Made by a program: the position numbers and the translations under genes. From the NCBI RefSeq assembly GCF_000092065.1, contig NC_009359.1, positions 682,001 through 746,000 of the forward strand: a stretch of 64,000 nt of DNA, given 5' to 3'. Shown one piece after another: positions 50,657 to 59,525 of the stretch; position 1 is the stretch's first letter, and each line of letters opens with the position of its first letter. Under the pieces are notes generated by a model. That model was not told the DNA's origin. It saw nothing but the letters and a program-made list of their open reading frames with translations, and searched no databases. The stretch is from Ostreococcus lucimarinus CCE9901 (Eukaryota > Chlorophyta > Mamiellophyceae > Mamiellales > Bathycoccaceae).

Positions 50657-52465
50657 TCAATCTTGAGGGAATCCGTATTGTTCGAGTAATCGAAGTGTCA
50701 CGCCGTTGGTCCAGCCGAAACCACGTTGAGGGATGTATTCGCCGCCTTTACCCACGCCGTCCTCGGTCGAGCGCACGTCGTACTTTTCGTGCATGTAGCC
50801 CGTTGACTTCCACGCTTGATGCGCGGTGCGGAGCCACGAGTGCGCGAGCGTCTTCGCGTACTCTTCCTCGCGAGGGGCGAAAATTTGTATCGCTTCGACA
50901 ATCATGTGAGTCTCCGGCGCCCAAGCGTTAGGCCAATCCCATTGCTGACCGCTCTCGACGAGTGAGGTCGCGATGCCTTTGTCGGTGACCAACTTGGACT
51001 TTTTCAACGACTCGACGACTTCGTACGCTTGATCGCTGTCGGGATCGCAAGCGCCGCACCAAAGCGGAGTAAAATCGCTCGTAAACGGGCTCTCAGATGC
51101 CGCCGTGAGATCATCGCGATCGCGCACGATTCCTCGGGTGTCTTCGCCCATGAGCGGTTCGAACGCCATGTCTCGCCACCGCTTGACGTCGTCGTCCCAA
51201 AGCACGGCGTCAATCGCGCGCCGCCGCACCTCGCTCGCACGGGAGAACTTCTCGAGCAAATGGTTCAAGTACACGCGCTCGGCGAAGAGCTCGTCTTCGT
51301 TTTCCAACGACACTAATGCCTCGCGGGCGAGCAAAGCGATTTGCGTCTCCACTCGTAGCATAAATCCGTTCAAGTCGGATGGAATGATGTTGCACGTGCG
51401 AATCGTCTCCAAGTTATCGCCGTCTAGGAACCATCTCGAGCTGAAGTCGAAGCCGCTCTCCGCCGCGCTAGCAAGATGTCGATATATCTTACGCTTAGCT
51501 TCGAGCTTGGCCACGGCGTCCTCCACCTTTCTGGTCGCTCGGCGCGCCACCTCGACGTCTTCGCGATAGCTCTCTGGCCTCGGACGCGTGGTGTTGGCAA
51601 AATATCGCGACAGCTCGTGCGTCTCTCCGGTTTCCGTGTCACGAATCGTCACCGTGCGTTCACTTCGAGTGAGATAGGCGTATTCTTGCACCAGCAACGG
51701 CAACGCCTGTCGCAACCACTCGACGTCTCGCGTCGCTTGAAACACCTCGGCGACGCACGACGACAACAACGGCGGCTGAGATCGATTCAAATAGTACACG
51801 CGCGCGCCGTTGGGCACGAATCCGTACGTGGTGACCATGTACAACAAATTATTCGTCACTCCCAGCGCCGTGGCCGGCATCTCGCTCGTTAACAACCCCA
51901 AAACGATCCAATACGTATCCCAGTAGTAGGTTTCCCTAAAACGTTCCCCCGGCACCACCGCCGGGTACGGCAATCGAATCCTCGAGCTCGTCGTCCGTCG
52001 CGCCTCGCCCTCCGCGCCGACTTCTTCCTCAGCGTAGTCATCCGCGTCCAACCGCGCGAGCACGCGCCACAGCTCGTGCACGTGCGTCGCAAACTCCCTC
52101 GACTTTTCGCACCTCGCCCCTCTCGCCACCGCCGGCTCGCTTCGCCAGTCCGCCAGTTCCGGCATCTTAGACCTCTCCCTCGGTCCGCTCTCGAAGTGTT
52201 CGTTCAAGAATTCCCGCGCCGCCACGCTACACGTCGCCGCTCGCGACTGCGCCAGCGCCTCGAACACCTTCGCCGGCGGTGATCTCGACCGCGTGTCCAC
52301 GAAATCCTTCGAGTCGCGCCAAATCGCCGCTCGGTGCACCGCCGCCAGTATCGCCGCCGTGCAAAACGCCGCGTACGGCGCCTGCGCGCCGTCCGTCGCC
52401 GCGCCGCCGTCTTCCTCGACGTCGTCTTCGCTCGTCATCGCGCTGTGCGCCGCGTCCGCGAGCAT
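50657..52465 (-). CDS. Trehalase, glycoside hydrolase family 37
   Basis: Hydrolyses trehalose to two glucose. 602 residues. Both family signatures are present: PGERFRETYYWDTYW (about residues 173-187) and QQWDWPNAWAPETHM (about 507-520). Other landmarks are RIRLPYPAVVPG, GFVPNGARVYYLNRSQPPLL, ESGFDFSSRWFLDGDNLETI and the ending QRGFGWTNGVTLRLLEQYGF. No clear signal peptide is visible at MLADAAHSAMTSEDD, which points to a cytosolic (neutral-type) enzyme. Met at 52438 is an equally possible start. It suggests that trehalose is made or taken up by this alga, perhaps as a compatible solute. Confidence 0.93.
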   Translation of the reverse strand: MLADAAHSAMTSEDDVEEDGGAATDGAQAPYAAFCTAAILAAVHRAAIWRDSKDFVDTRSRSPPAKVFEALAQSRAATCSVAAREFLNEHFESGPRERSKMPELADWRSEPAVARGARCEKSREFATHVHELWRVLARLDADDYAEEEVGAEGEARRTTSSRIRLPYPAVVPGERFRETYYWDTYWIVLGLLTSEMPATALGVTNNLLYMVTTYGFVPNGARVYYLNRSQPPLLSSCVAEVFQATRDVEWLRQALPLLVQEYAYLTRSERTVTIRDTETGETHELSRYFANTTRPRPESYREDVEVARRATRKVEDAVAKLEAKRKIYRHLASAAESGFDFSSRWFLDGDNLETIRTCNIIPSDLNGFMLRVETQIALLAREALVSLENEDELFAERVYLNHLLEKFSRASEVRRRAIDAVLWDDDVKRWRDMAFEPLMGEDTRGIVRDRDDLTAASESPFTSDFTPLWCGACDPDSDQAYEVVESLKKSKLVTDKGIATSLVESGQQWDWPNAWAPETHMIVEAIQIFAPREEEYAKTLAHSWLRTAHQAWKSTGYMHEKYDVRSTEDGVGKGGEYIPQRGFGWTNGVTLRLLEQYGFPQD

Positions 52466-52847
52466 CTCGCGTCGTTCGACGACGATCTCGACCCGCTCGC
52501 GAATCGGCGCGCGCGCGCGCGTGCCCTCGGGGCGCGGCGACGCGCGCGCGACGCGCGACGCGCGCGGGCGCGCGCGCGACGCGCCGAGCGCGCGACGTAT
52601 CGAGACCGTTCGCGCCGTCCTGGCGGTGCGCGCGCGCGCGAGACGCGCTCACGCGCGGGGGAGTGACGGCCGGGTCGACCGCGCGACGCCTCGGGCCCCG
52701 ACCTTTGAGACACCGAAAGACGCGAAGGCGAGACGAGCACGCGAGAAACCGGCGCGGAGGCGGAGACGCGAACGCGCGAGCGCGCGAAAAAACGAACGAA
52801 CGAACGAACGAACGAAATCGGGTTAAATCTTCATCTACTTTTTACTT
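52466..52847. promoter_or_regulatory. Gene-free stretch between trehalase and GST, with AACG microsatellite
   Basis: 382 bp upstream of trehalase and downstream of the GST gene (both minus strand). Frames crossing it are Arg/Ala-only artefacts. It ends in an AT-richer block (TTCATCTACTTTTTACTTTT near 52829-52848) that probably belongs to the GST 3' end. Otherwise nothing recognisable. Confidence 0.4.
52791..52816. repeat. AACG tetranucleotide microsatellite
   Basis: Six and a half perfect AACG units in a non-coding stretch downstream of the GST stop. Confidence 0.9.
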
Positions 52848-53555
52848 TTAATCTCCATCTACGTACGAGACGCACTTTTGCACGAGGTAGCGCCGCGCGT
52901 CGGCGCCGAACGCCTTCGCGTACGCGTCGCGGAGCGCGAGACGGCCCATGTAACGCGCCAGCGCGGGATACGGCGCGAAGCTGACGTCGGGAAAGAACTG
53001 CGGCACGTAGAGCAGATACGCGCCGACGGCGACGTCCGCGACCGAGAAATCGCCCAACAGATAATCTCGAGACGCCAAGACGTCGTCGAGCCGTCGGAGT
53101 CGCTTATTATTCGGGTCGCGCGCCTTGGTGTCCACCACGCCACCGCGCTCGTTCTCGACGAACAGCACGGGATCCAGCGACGCGTTCGCCCACGACACCC
53201 ACGCCGCCGCCGCGGCGCGCGTCTTCGGCGTGTCCAAACCGCCGTACGCGTCGGCGAGGTACATTAAAATCGCCCCGGACTCGAACAGTTCGAGCTCGCC
53301 GCCGTCCGCGTCGGCGTCGTCGCGCAGCGCGGGCACCTGTCCGAACGGGTGCGGGTTCGTCTCGTCCCTCGGCGCGCGCATCGCGAGCTCGAGGCCGATC
53401 TCGTGCGCGTACCAGTTCACCAGCGGCGACCGCGAGCCCTGCGACCCGTACAGCGTCGTCGCGCGCGTCGTCGCGCGGCGTCCCGACGTCGCGCGCGACG
53501 ACGCGCGTCGTCGCGCCGGCGTCGCCGCGCGCGCGCGCGTCGGCGCCGCGCGCAT
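52848..53555 (-). CDS. Glutathione S-transferase family protein, likely organelle-targeted
   Basis: 235 residues. After an Arg/Ala/Thr-rich N-terminus (MRAAPTRARAATPARRRASS, probable transit peptide) comes a thioredoxin-like domain beginning TLYGSQGSRSPLVNWYAHEI with cis-Pro GQVPALRD and ESGAILMYLADAYGG (glutathione-binding E-S). The helical C-terminal domain has WVSWANASLDPVLFV, RDYLLGDFSVADVAVGAYLL (GST N-capping box S-V-A-D) and YPALARYMGRLALRDAYAKA. It is closest in style to bacterial/beta-like or plant lambda-like GSTs, but the class is uncertain. The catalytic residue is likely the Ser in GSQGSRSP. Confidence 0.85.
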   Translation of the reverse strand: MRAAPTRARAATPARRRASSRATSGRRATTRATTLYGSQGSRSPLVNWYAHEIGLELAMRAPRDETNPHPFGQVPALRDDADADGGELELFESGAILMYLADAYGGLDTPKTRAAAAAWVSWANASLDPVLFVENERGGVVDTKARDPNNKRLRRLDDVLASRDYLLGDFSVADVAVGAYLLYVPQFFPDVSFAPYPALARYMGRLALRDAYAKAFGADARRYLVQKCVSYVDGD

Positions 53556-53689
53556 CGGCGTCGTTCGCGCCGCGCGCGTCGCGATGCGGTCGCGACGCCG
53601 CGCCGCGCTGACGTCACGACGACGAGACGCGCGGCGCGCCCCGCACACGACGACGCGCGCGACGCTCGAAGCGCGGCGAACGGCGCGCG

Positions 53690-54256
53690 ATGCTCGCGGC
53701 GACGCTCTCGACGCGCGTCGCGGCGCGCGCGCGCGGCGACGCGACGACGCGCGGCGACGCGCGCGCGCGCGTGGTCGCGCGCGCGAAAAAGGGCGGCGCG
53801 TTCCTTCGCGAATTCGGCCCGGAACCGACGGAGAGCGAGAAGGCGGCGATCGAGGCCAAGGCGCAGGACGCCGCGGGAGGGTTCCCGGCGCTGGAGAAGC
53901 AGGAAGGGCAGGACCCGTTCAGCGTGAACCTGATGGTGAAGAAGTTTGGGCCGCTCAACTTGGTGTGGAACGGCGTCGGGACGCTGCAAGTGCCGGACGC
54001 GGGAAGCAAGCCGGCGAGCGTGAACCTGGCGCGGGTGTGCTTGGCGCAGCGCGCGGAACTGCTGATCGAAAACTTTGAGCGGTTGTATCCGAAATTGAAG
54101 AACGAACGCGTGGAGTGGGCGCTGCAGCCGTTCGACGACCAATACGGCGACGCGTTCGATCCGTTCATGTCTTTACCGGACGATCAGGTCGACGAGTTGG
54201 TGCCCGGGAACTTGCAATTCTTGAAGAAACCGCGCAAGGTCGCGCCGGGGGCGTGA
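53690..54256 (+). CDS. Unknown protein, probably plastid-targeted
   Basis: 188 residues. The first ~32 residues (MLAATLSTRVAARARGDATT, ending ARVVARAKKGG) form a convincing plastid transit peptide. The mature part is soluble and mixed in charge, with GGAFLREFGPEPTESEKAAI, QDPFSVNLMVKKFGPLNLVW and NLARVCLAQRAELLIENFER, and ends FLKKPRKVAPGA. No membrane helix, cofactor motif or known family was recognised. The composition is that of a real protein (low codon bias artefacts, clear domain-like region). It lies 134 bp from the divergent GST start. Confidence 0.6.
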   Translation: MLAATLSTRVAARARGDATTRGDARARVVARAKKGGAFLREFGPEPTESEKAAIEAKAQDAAGGFPALEKQEGQDPFSVNLMVKKFGPLNLVWNGVGTLQVPDAGSKPASVNLARVCLAQRAELLIENFERLYPKLKNERVEWALQPFDDQYGDAFDPFMSLPDDQVDELVPGNLQFLKKPRKVAPGA

Positions 54257-54408
54257 TTTAGATTTTGAAGATTGTTATCGACGTTCGCGCGTTCGTCTTC
54301 GTCCCCGCCGCCTCGTCGACGTCGATTGCCCGAGTTCGCGTCACTCGACGACGCGCGCGCGGTCGTTCGAGCGCGCGCTCTCTCTCGCGAGTTTATTTTC
54401 ACGACGTC

Positions 54409-56541
54409 ATGGCGTCGTGCGTCGCGCGCGCCGCGCTCTCGACGCCGTCGCGCGTCGTTTTCTACGACAAAAAGCGCACCCCAGCCGCCGCCACGCGCGC
54501 GAGGGTCGTCGTCCCGCGCGCCGCGGACGCCGACGCCGACGCCGCGGCGCCCGCGGACGCGTGGCTCGAAGCTCGCCGCGCGGACCTGAGCGCGCTGACG
54601 GTGGAGAAAGGGCTGAAACCGCTGTGTCGAGGGTACGGGCTGAAGCTCGGCGGCTCGAAGACGGCGCTGCTGGAGCGCGTGCTGGCGCACGAGAGCGCGA
54701 ATCGCGCGGAATTCGCGCCGATGGAGGCGGTGGTGGAAAAAGCGAGCGCGTGGAGAAATTCCAGGGTGGTTCGAGTGGACGAGGCGAGCGCGAGGGCGAT
54801 CGAGGAGGCGAATGCGGTCAAAGCGGAACGACGGGAAAAAGCCGGAGGCTGGGGACGGGACGAAGAGGACGATTACGGCGACGACGTGGACGAAGACCGA
54901 GGATGGGGGTCGTCGTGGGCGCGCAGGGAGGACGAGGAGGAATCGTCCACGGCGCGCATGCGAGATATCGAGGCGAGGTACCCGCAGTTGAGGTTGGCAG
55001 ATGAGAAATTGACCAAGGATGACTTGGCGCGACGCGTGGCGGTGGTGAACGGCTTGCGAGCGCTCGCCAAGGAAAAAGAAGGCTATGAGGCAGATGTAGG
55101 GTTGCATTTGGAAGCCATCGCGCGAGCGATCGATAGGGGCTATAGAGATATGCGAGGGAGCGCGCTGACGGTGTTGCAAAAAGAAGTTCGGGCGCGGATA
55201 GACGTGAGCGTGGACATCGACGTGCAACGCGGTCGATTCGCCGTGCTCGTGCAAGTCGTCGGTCGAGGCGGGACAGTTGAGCGCGAATACGACGACACCA
55301 AATTTTTCACGTTCAATGTCCGGCGACAAAATCGCATGCGAACGTTGATTCGTTACATGAGCGAGGAGATTAAAACTGGCGTCGCGCGTCTGGCGACGGA
55401 AGATTTCGTCGGTCAAATCGGCAACGTCGTCGACGGCACGTTGCGTTTCCGCACCGAAACCGGGTCGTGGATGATGGACATAAAAGGCGGCGCCGCGGGT
55501 GTGATCCCGCCAGAGGAGCAGCTCTTGACTTATAACGACTTACCACTCAAGCAAGGGGACGAGTTGTCGTGCTTCGTGCTCGACGTCGATCAAAACTTGT
55601 TCACCGGTCGCGAGCAAACCCCGGTGGTGCTGTCGATGACCATTCCGGCGTTGGTCGGCGCCATCATTCGCGAAGAAGTTCCAGAGGTTGCGCGCGGGGA
55701 GATAGAGATTAAGTCGATCGCGAGAATGGCAGGCAAGGTGACGAAAGTCGCGGTAGCTCTACGCGAAGGATCAACTTCGTGGAGCAACGCGGTGGAAACG
55801 TGCCTGGGCGAAGATCAGAGCATTTTGAGACGCATTCGCGAACGATGCGGCGGCGAAGTCGTGCACTTCCTTCCTTGGTCCGACGATCCAGCGGAACTGA
55901 TCAAGTCTTCTTTATTCCCAGCTGAAGTGTTACGAGTGGAAGAAAGCTTCCCGGATGGCACGCAAAAGCGAAAGTTTACGGCGTACGTGAAGGAGGTGGA
56001 TCTCCGTCGAGCGATCGGCGCCGGCGGTAATAACGTCAAACTCTGCGCGTCGCTCACCAACGCATTCATCGTCATCGAAGTTGACGAGACCGCAGGAAAC
56101 ACTCAACGTCGTGGATCTTTCAACGACGATCTGGACGACTCTTACGACAGTGGATTCTGGGGCGACGATCGCGAAGATGACTTTTTCGGCGGCGGCGACG
56201 CTGAAAATTTTGCCAACAATCTCAACAAGGATAGATTCAGCGAGCAGACGCAAAGCGTGCAACTGGACGATCTCGGCTGGCCCGATCTCGATGACTTCGA
56301 TGATTTACCCACCACGAATGCCGCGGGGCGGGGACCTCAGGACATCCCCTCGGTGAGCGAATTGAAAACGCTCGGCGAGACGTTCTCGCAATCGTTCGAA
56401 GGCGACGACGACGCGGAGGAATGGGACGTCGGTCCGGGCCGTCCGGGATTGACCACGTTCGGCGCTACGGGACGTCCGGGTGTCGTCGGCACCGCTCTCT
56501 TCTTTGGCGACGAAGCGGGTGAATACGACGACGACGAATAG
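54409..56541 (+). CDS. NusA-like transcription factor with SAP domain, predicted plastid
   Basis: 710 residues. After a transit-peptide-like start (MASCVARAALSTPSRVVFYD) there is a SAP-like helix pair (about 53-93, LKPLCRGYGLKLGGSKTALL) and an acidic linker. The core matches bacterial NusA: N-domain-like region, S1 (about 332-400, IPPEEQLLTYNDLPLKQGDE), then VVLSMTIPALVGAIIREEVP, ARGEIEIKSIARMAGKVTKV, a KH1 whose usual VGPRGSRI loop reads CLGEDQSILRRI, FLPWSDDPAELIKSSLFPAE and a KH2 GxxG loop IGAGGNNVKLCASLTN. NusA controls pausing and termination of bacterial-type RNA polymerase, so a role with plastid RNA polymerase is inferred. The C-terminus is Asp/Gly-rich. Confidence 0.85.
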   Translation: MASCVARAALSTPSRVVFYDKKRTPAAATRARVVVPRAADADADAAAPADAWLEARRADLSALTVEKGLKPLCRGYGLKLGGSKTALLERVLAHESANRAEFAPMEAVVEKASAWRNSRVVRVDEASARAIEEANAVKAERREKAGGWGRDEEDDYGDDVDEDRGWGSSWARREDEEESSTARMRDIEARYPQLRLADEKLTKDDLARRVAVVNGLRALAKEKEGYEADVGLHLEAIARAIDRGYRDMRGSALTVLQKEVRARIDVSVDIDVQRGRFAVLVQVVGRGGTVEREYDDTKFFTFNVRRQNRMRTLIRYMSEEIKTGVARLATEDFVGQIGNVVDGTLRFRTETGSWMMDIKGGAAGVIPPEEQLLTYNDLPLKQGDELSCFVLDVDQNLFTGREQTPVVLSMTIPALVGAIIREEVPEVARGEIEIKSIARMAGKVTKVAVALREGSTSWSNAVETCLGEDQSILRRIRERCGGEVVHFLPWSDDPAELIKSSLFPAEVLRVEESFPDGTQKRKFTAYVKEVDLRRAIGAGGNNVKLCASLTNAFIVIEVDETAGNTQRRGSFNDDLDDSYDSGFWGDDREDDFFGGGDAENFANNLNKDRFSEQTQSVQLDDLGWPDLDDFDDLPTTNAAGRGPQDIPSVSELKTLGETFSQSFEGDDDAEEWDVGPGRPGLTTFGATGRPGVVGTALFFGDEAGEYDDDE

Positions 56542-56606
56542 CCGCGCCGCGTTCACATTGCTGTAACTCAACCGACACACGACTTTTCTTCACACGACGA
56601 CGCACC

Positions 56607-57869
56607 ATGTCGACCGTCGACCCGTTCGTGTATCCGATGATCGCTCGCTCGCTCGCTCTCTTCGCGCTGAGCTTCGTCACCGCCGCCGACCGACGCGAGG
56701 ACGACGCGACGTTGCGGTTGGAACTGACCTTGACCACGCGCGTGGCGTCGGCGAGCGCGACGCTTCGCGTCGCTCGTCGGACAATGTCGCATCCCGAAGC
56801 GTTCATGCGCGCCTTCGCCGAAATGCTCGACGCGTACGGTCTCGAACAGACGAAGATGTTTTCACACGCGACGCTGTTCGTGCCGACGGCGTCCAACTGC
56901 GCGGTGCGGTTCGCCAAGAGTCTCGGCGCCGAGTGGAGCAGACAGGTCGTCGAGAGCGTCGGAGACGAAGTTCAATGTTGGTTGATACTGGATTTTGAAT
57001 GGTCGGGCGCGCAAGATTCTCGAACAACTTTCTTGCGGGACACGTTCGGGCTGTTCTTGAATGGATTGCGCGCGGCGATGTTGTTTGTTGATATTGGAGC
57101 GCGAGTCGACGAAGTCGTGTACGACGACGAACGATCGACGGCAAACGCGGCGACAGTATTCGTGAACTGCGCTCGGCGAATCGGGATCTCGGATTCGACC
57201 TGGGCCGCCATCGTGCGCGTTGTCGTTGGTTCGATCGAGAGTCGCCCCTTCATCGACCGCGACGGTATTTCGGTGTACATCAACGGAAGTTTGATGCCGT
57301 GGCGTCAGACTCGCGCCATGGTTGATCATTTGTGGACGCTCGACGAACGATTCAAATCGTTTGGACTCCCTCCGCTTCGCCAAGATCTCACTTTGGACGC
57401 CAATGCCGAGCACGTCGTATACTTTGCGCCACCTTGTGAGACGACAACGACGACGACGTACGTGCGCCGCGTCACGATACACTTTCTCTCCACCGCGGCA
57501 AAGCCCGCCGACGTGGTTTGCTCGGCGTTTCCGCTCGCGGGTGTCGCCGACGCGATGAAAACCACGATGACTTCCGATATTCCGATACGCGTCAGCGCAG
57601 AGTTGTCCACCGCGGGCATGTTCGACGCCCTGCAAATACTGAAACGCGACGATCCGATGCGATTTAGCTCGGCGGAGGAGAAGGAATTCATTGAGACGAG
57701 CGATCGCATCGGCCGGGGCGTGCTCGCGATTTTAGAATCGCCCTCGAGCGACGTCGCGCGAGACTTTTGCTCGCAGCGCGATGCGGATGATGAAGACTGG
57801 CGACGAAAGGTGCTGAGTAACCTTCGATCGAGTCGCGTGTACGCGGCGAATTGCGTGGAGATGAAGTGA
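56607..57869 (+). CDS. Unknown protein
   Basis: 420 residues, family not recognised. The N-terminus has a hydrophobic stretch (MIARSLALFALSFVTAA) that could be a signal or anchor. The rest is a well-folded-looking soluble protein with FSHATLFVPTASNCAVRFAK, VQCWLILDFEWSGAQDSRTT, NGLRAAMLFVDIGARVDEVV, RDGISVYINGSLMPWRQTRA and VVYFAPPCETTTTTTYVRRV; no catalytic motif was identified. An alternative start is MSHPEAFMRAFAEM at 56784, which would remove the Arg-rich leader. It follows the NusA-like gene by 65 bp on the same strand and is convergent with the bilin reductase gene (45 bp). Confidence 0.6.
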   Translation: MSTVDPFVYPMIARSLALFALSFVTAADRREDDATLRLELTLTTRVASASATLRVARRTMSHPEAFMRAFAEMLDAYGLEQTKMFSHATLFVPTASNCAVRFAKSLGAEWSRQVVESVGDEVQCWLILDFEWSGAQDSRTTFLRDTFGLFLNGLRAAMLFVDIGARVDEVVYDDERSTANAATVFVNCARRIGISDSTWAAIVRVVVGSIESRPFIDRDGISVYINGSLMPWRQTRAMVDHLWTLDERFKSFGLPPLRQDLTLDANAEHVVYFAPPCETTTTTTYVRRVTIHFLSTAAKPADVVCSAFPLAGVADAMKTTMTSDIPIRVSAELSTAGMFDALQILKRDDPMRFSSAEEKEFIETSDRIGRGVLAILESPSSDVARDFCSQRDADDEDWRRKVLSNLRSSRVYAANCVEMK

Positions 57870-57914
57870 AAGAATTATACGCTGGTTTAACAACTGTTGG
57901 TACAACGACCGCGA

Positions 57915-58940
57915 TCACCCGCGGGCGCCTGGGAATAGCACGGTCTCGGCGAAGTCTCGCGCCCACTCTTCTCCGTACCAGCTTGCAAACATCGCGATCG
58001 CTGGATCGTGCTCTAACTGCCACGCGTCGTGCGCGTCTTGCGCCTCGCGCGCCGAAGCCTCCGTCAGCACGCACCTCCGCACGTCCTCGAGAGACAGACC
58101 GAATTTGCACGCTCCGTCCATCGCCTCTGCCTCGCGCTCGGCTTCATCCAAACGATCGAGCCAGACGTCTAAGTACGCCCGCACGACGTCCAGCGACCGC
58201 GCCATCGTCTCCTCGTTCGCGAGAGCCGGTCGCGCGAAGAACATCCCGCGCGAGAAATACGTGGCGTCTTCGTAAAACTTCTTCGACGGCGTCGTCGCGT
58301 TCAGCGCCTCCGCGCACGCCGACAGCGCGCCTCCATCCCTAAGTTTCAACAATTTCGGCACGTACGCGTCGTTGTAATCGCGATCCCGACTCATCGGCTG
58401 CAAATCCACCCCTATTAAAATCTTCCTCGCCGCGCCGACGCCGACGCAAATCAAATCCACGCCGAACACCGGCGCATCGCACGCCTCGCACGCCGGATAC
58501 ACCGCGCAGTTATAAATCTGCGCCTTCTCCCCCCCGTCGACGTACGTCGAGCGCACGCGCCGCAGCCTGCGCGACGACCACGCCTCCGTCGTCGTCGTCA
58601 CGCCGCGCTTCGCGTTCGCTCGCGCCGCGAACGCGTCGTCCACGCGCGCCTCCTCGAGTCCCTCGCCGCAGCGCGCGCGAAGCGTCGTCCGCACGCACGC
58701 CTCGTGTCGCCGAAAGCTGAACCGCGCGTCGCCCGCGTCGCCGTCCTCGCGCGTCCTCGCCGTCGCCTCGGCGTCGCCGCGCGCCGTCGCCCGCCCGCTC
58801 GCGCGTCGCCTCGGCGTCGCCGCGCGCGCGCGTCCCGCCGCGCGCCTCGGCGTCGCCGCGCGCGCGCGCGTCGACGCGTCCATCGCCGCGTTCGCGTCGC
58901 GCGCGATCGCGACCGCGCGCGCGCGCGTGTGCGACGGCAT
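57915..58940 (-). CDS. Ferredoxin-dependent bilin reductase (HY2/PcyA/Peb family)
   Basis: Reduces biliverdin to a phytobilin in the plastid. 341 residues from 58940. The first ~80 residues are a repetitive Arg/Ala/Thr/Pro transit-like region (RARAATPRR repeated). The domain shows SSRRLRRVRSTYVDGGEKAQ, IYNCAVYPACEACDAPVFGV, DLICVGVGAARKILIGVDLQ and PMSRDRDYNDAYVPKLLKL, then YFSRGMFFARPALANEETMA and a C-terminal AMFASWYGEEWARDFAETVL (family: FG..WA..++..VLF). The FGVDLICxG...VDLQP pattern is closer to HY2/PebA/PebB than to PcyA, but the product cannot be fixed by eye. ATG at 58883 is an alternative start. The lumenal protein gene is divergent, 33 bp away. Confidence 0.85.
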   Translation of the reverse strand: MPSHTRARAVAIARDANAAMDASTRARAATPRRAAGRARAATPRRRASGRATARGDAEATARTREDGDAGDARFSFRRHEACVRTTLRARCGEGLEEARVDDAFAARANAKRGVTTTTEAWSSRRLRRVRSTYVDGGEKAQIYNCAVYPACEACDAPVFGVDLICVGVGAARKILIGVDLQPMSRDRDYNDAYVPKLLKLRDGGALSACAEALNATTPSKKFYEDATYFSRGMFFARPALANEETMARSLDVVRAYLDVWLDRLDEAEREAEAMDGACKFGLSLEDVRRCVLTEASAREAQDAHDAWQLEHDPAIAMFASWYGEEWARDFAETVLFPGARG

Positions 58941-58973
58941 TCGCTCGCGCGCGCGTCGACGCCCATCGTCATC

Positions 58974-59399
58974 ATGCGCGCGCGCGCGACCGCGAGCACC
59001 GTCGCGCGCGCGCCCGTCGCGCGCGTCGCCCGTCGCCGCGCGCGCGTCGCCGTCGCCGCGGCGCGCGCGCGCGCTGGACGCGCCGACGCCGACGCGAACG
59101 CGACGCCGACGGCCGCGGTCGACCGCCGCGCGGTCGTCGTCGTCGCGCTCGCGTCGTGCGTCGCGCGCGCCGCGATCGCGCCGACGCCCGCGCGCGCGGT
59201 CGATCTCGCCGAGGCCGCCGCCGCGAAGGAGGCGCGCAAGGCGGCGCTGCGCGCGGCGGCGGCGGCGAGCGCGACGTCGGGGCGAGGGGAATCGGCGTTC
59301 GACGCGCCCGAGTACGGCGTGAGCGAGGAGAGCCGCACGCCGAACGCGCACAGTCGACAGGAGGAGGGGCTGAAGAAGGCGGTTCGCGACAACGCGTGA
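58974..59399 (+). CDS. Probable thylakoid lumen protein (twin-arginine-type transit), unknown function
   Basis: 141 residues. A bipartite targeting sequence is visible: an Arg/Ala-rich stroma-targeting part (MRARATASTVARAPVARVAR), then DRRAVVVVALASCVARAAIA with two Arg before a hydrophobic core and an APTPARA-VD cleavage-like site, typical of Tat-type lumen proteins. The mature part is only about 60 residues: an Ala/Lys helix, then APEYGVSEESRTPNAHSRQE and a short charged end. I do not recognise the family; a small photosystem- or lumen-associated protein is a guess. It shares a 33-bp gap with the divergent bilin reductase. Confidence 0.55.
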   Translation: MRARATASTVARAPVARVARRRARVAVAAARARAGRADADANATPTAAVDRRAVVVVALASCVARAAIAPTPARAVDLAEAAAAKEARKAALRAAAAASATSGRGESAFDAPEYGVSEESRTPNAHSRQEEGLKKAVRDNA

Positions 59400-59525
59400 G
59401 CGCCGGAGCGCGCGCGACGGCGCGAAGGGCGTCGCTTTTTGTAATCGTCAAAGTCACACACGTTTTTGTCGAGCGCGCGACGAACGCGCGCGACGTCACA
59501 CGCGCGCGATGGGACGACGACGGGC

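Noticed and set aside
58941-59351. Upstream extension of the bilin reductase frame
   Set aside because: It would overlap the whole lumenal protein gene in antisense and is pure Arg/Ala.
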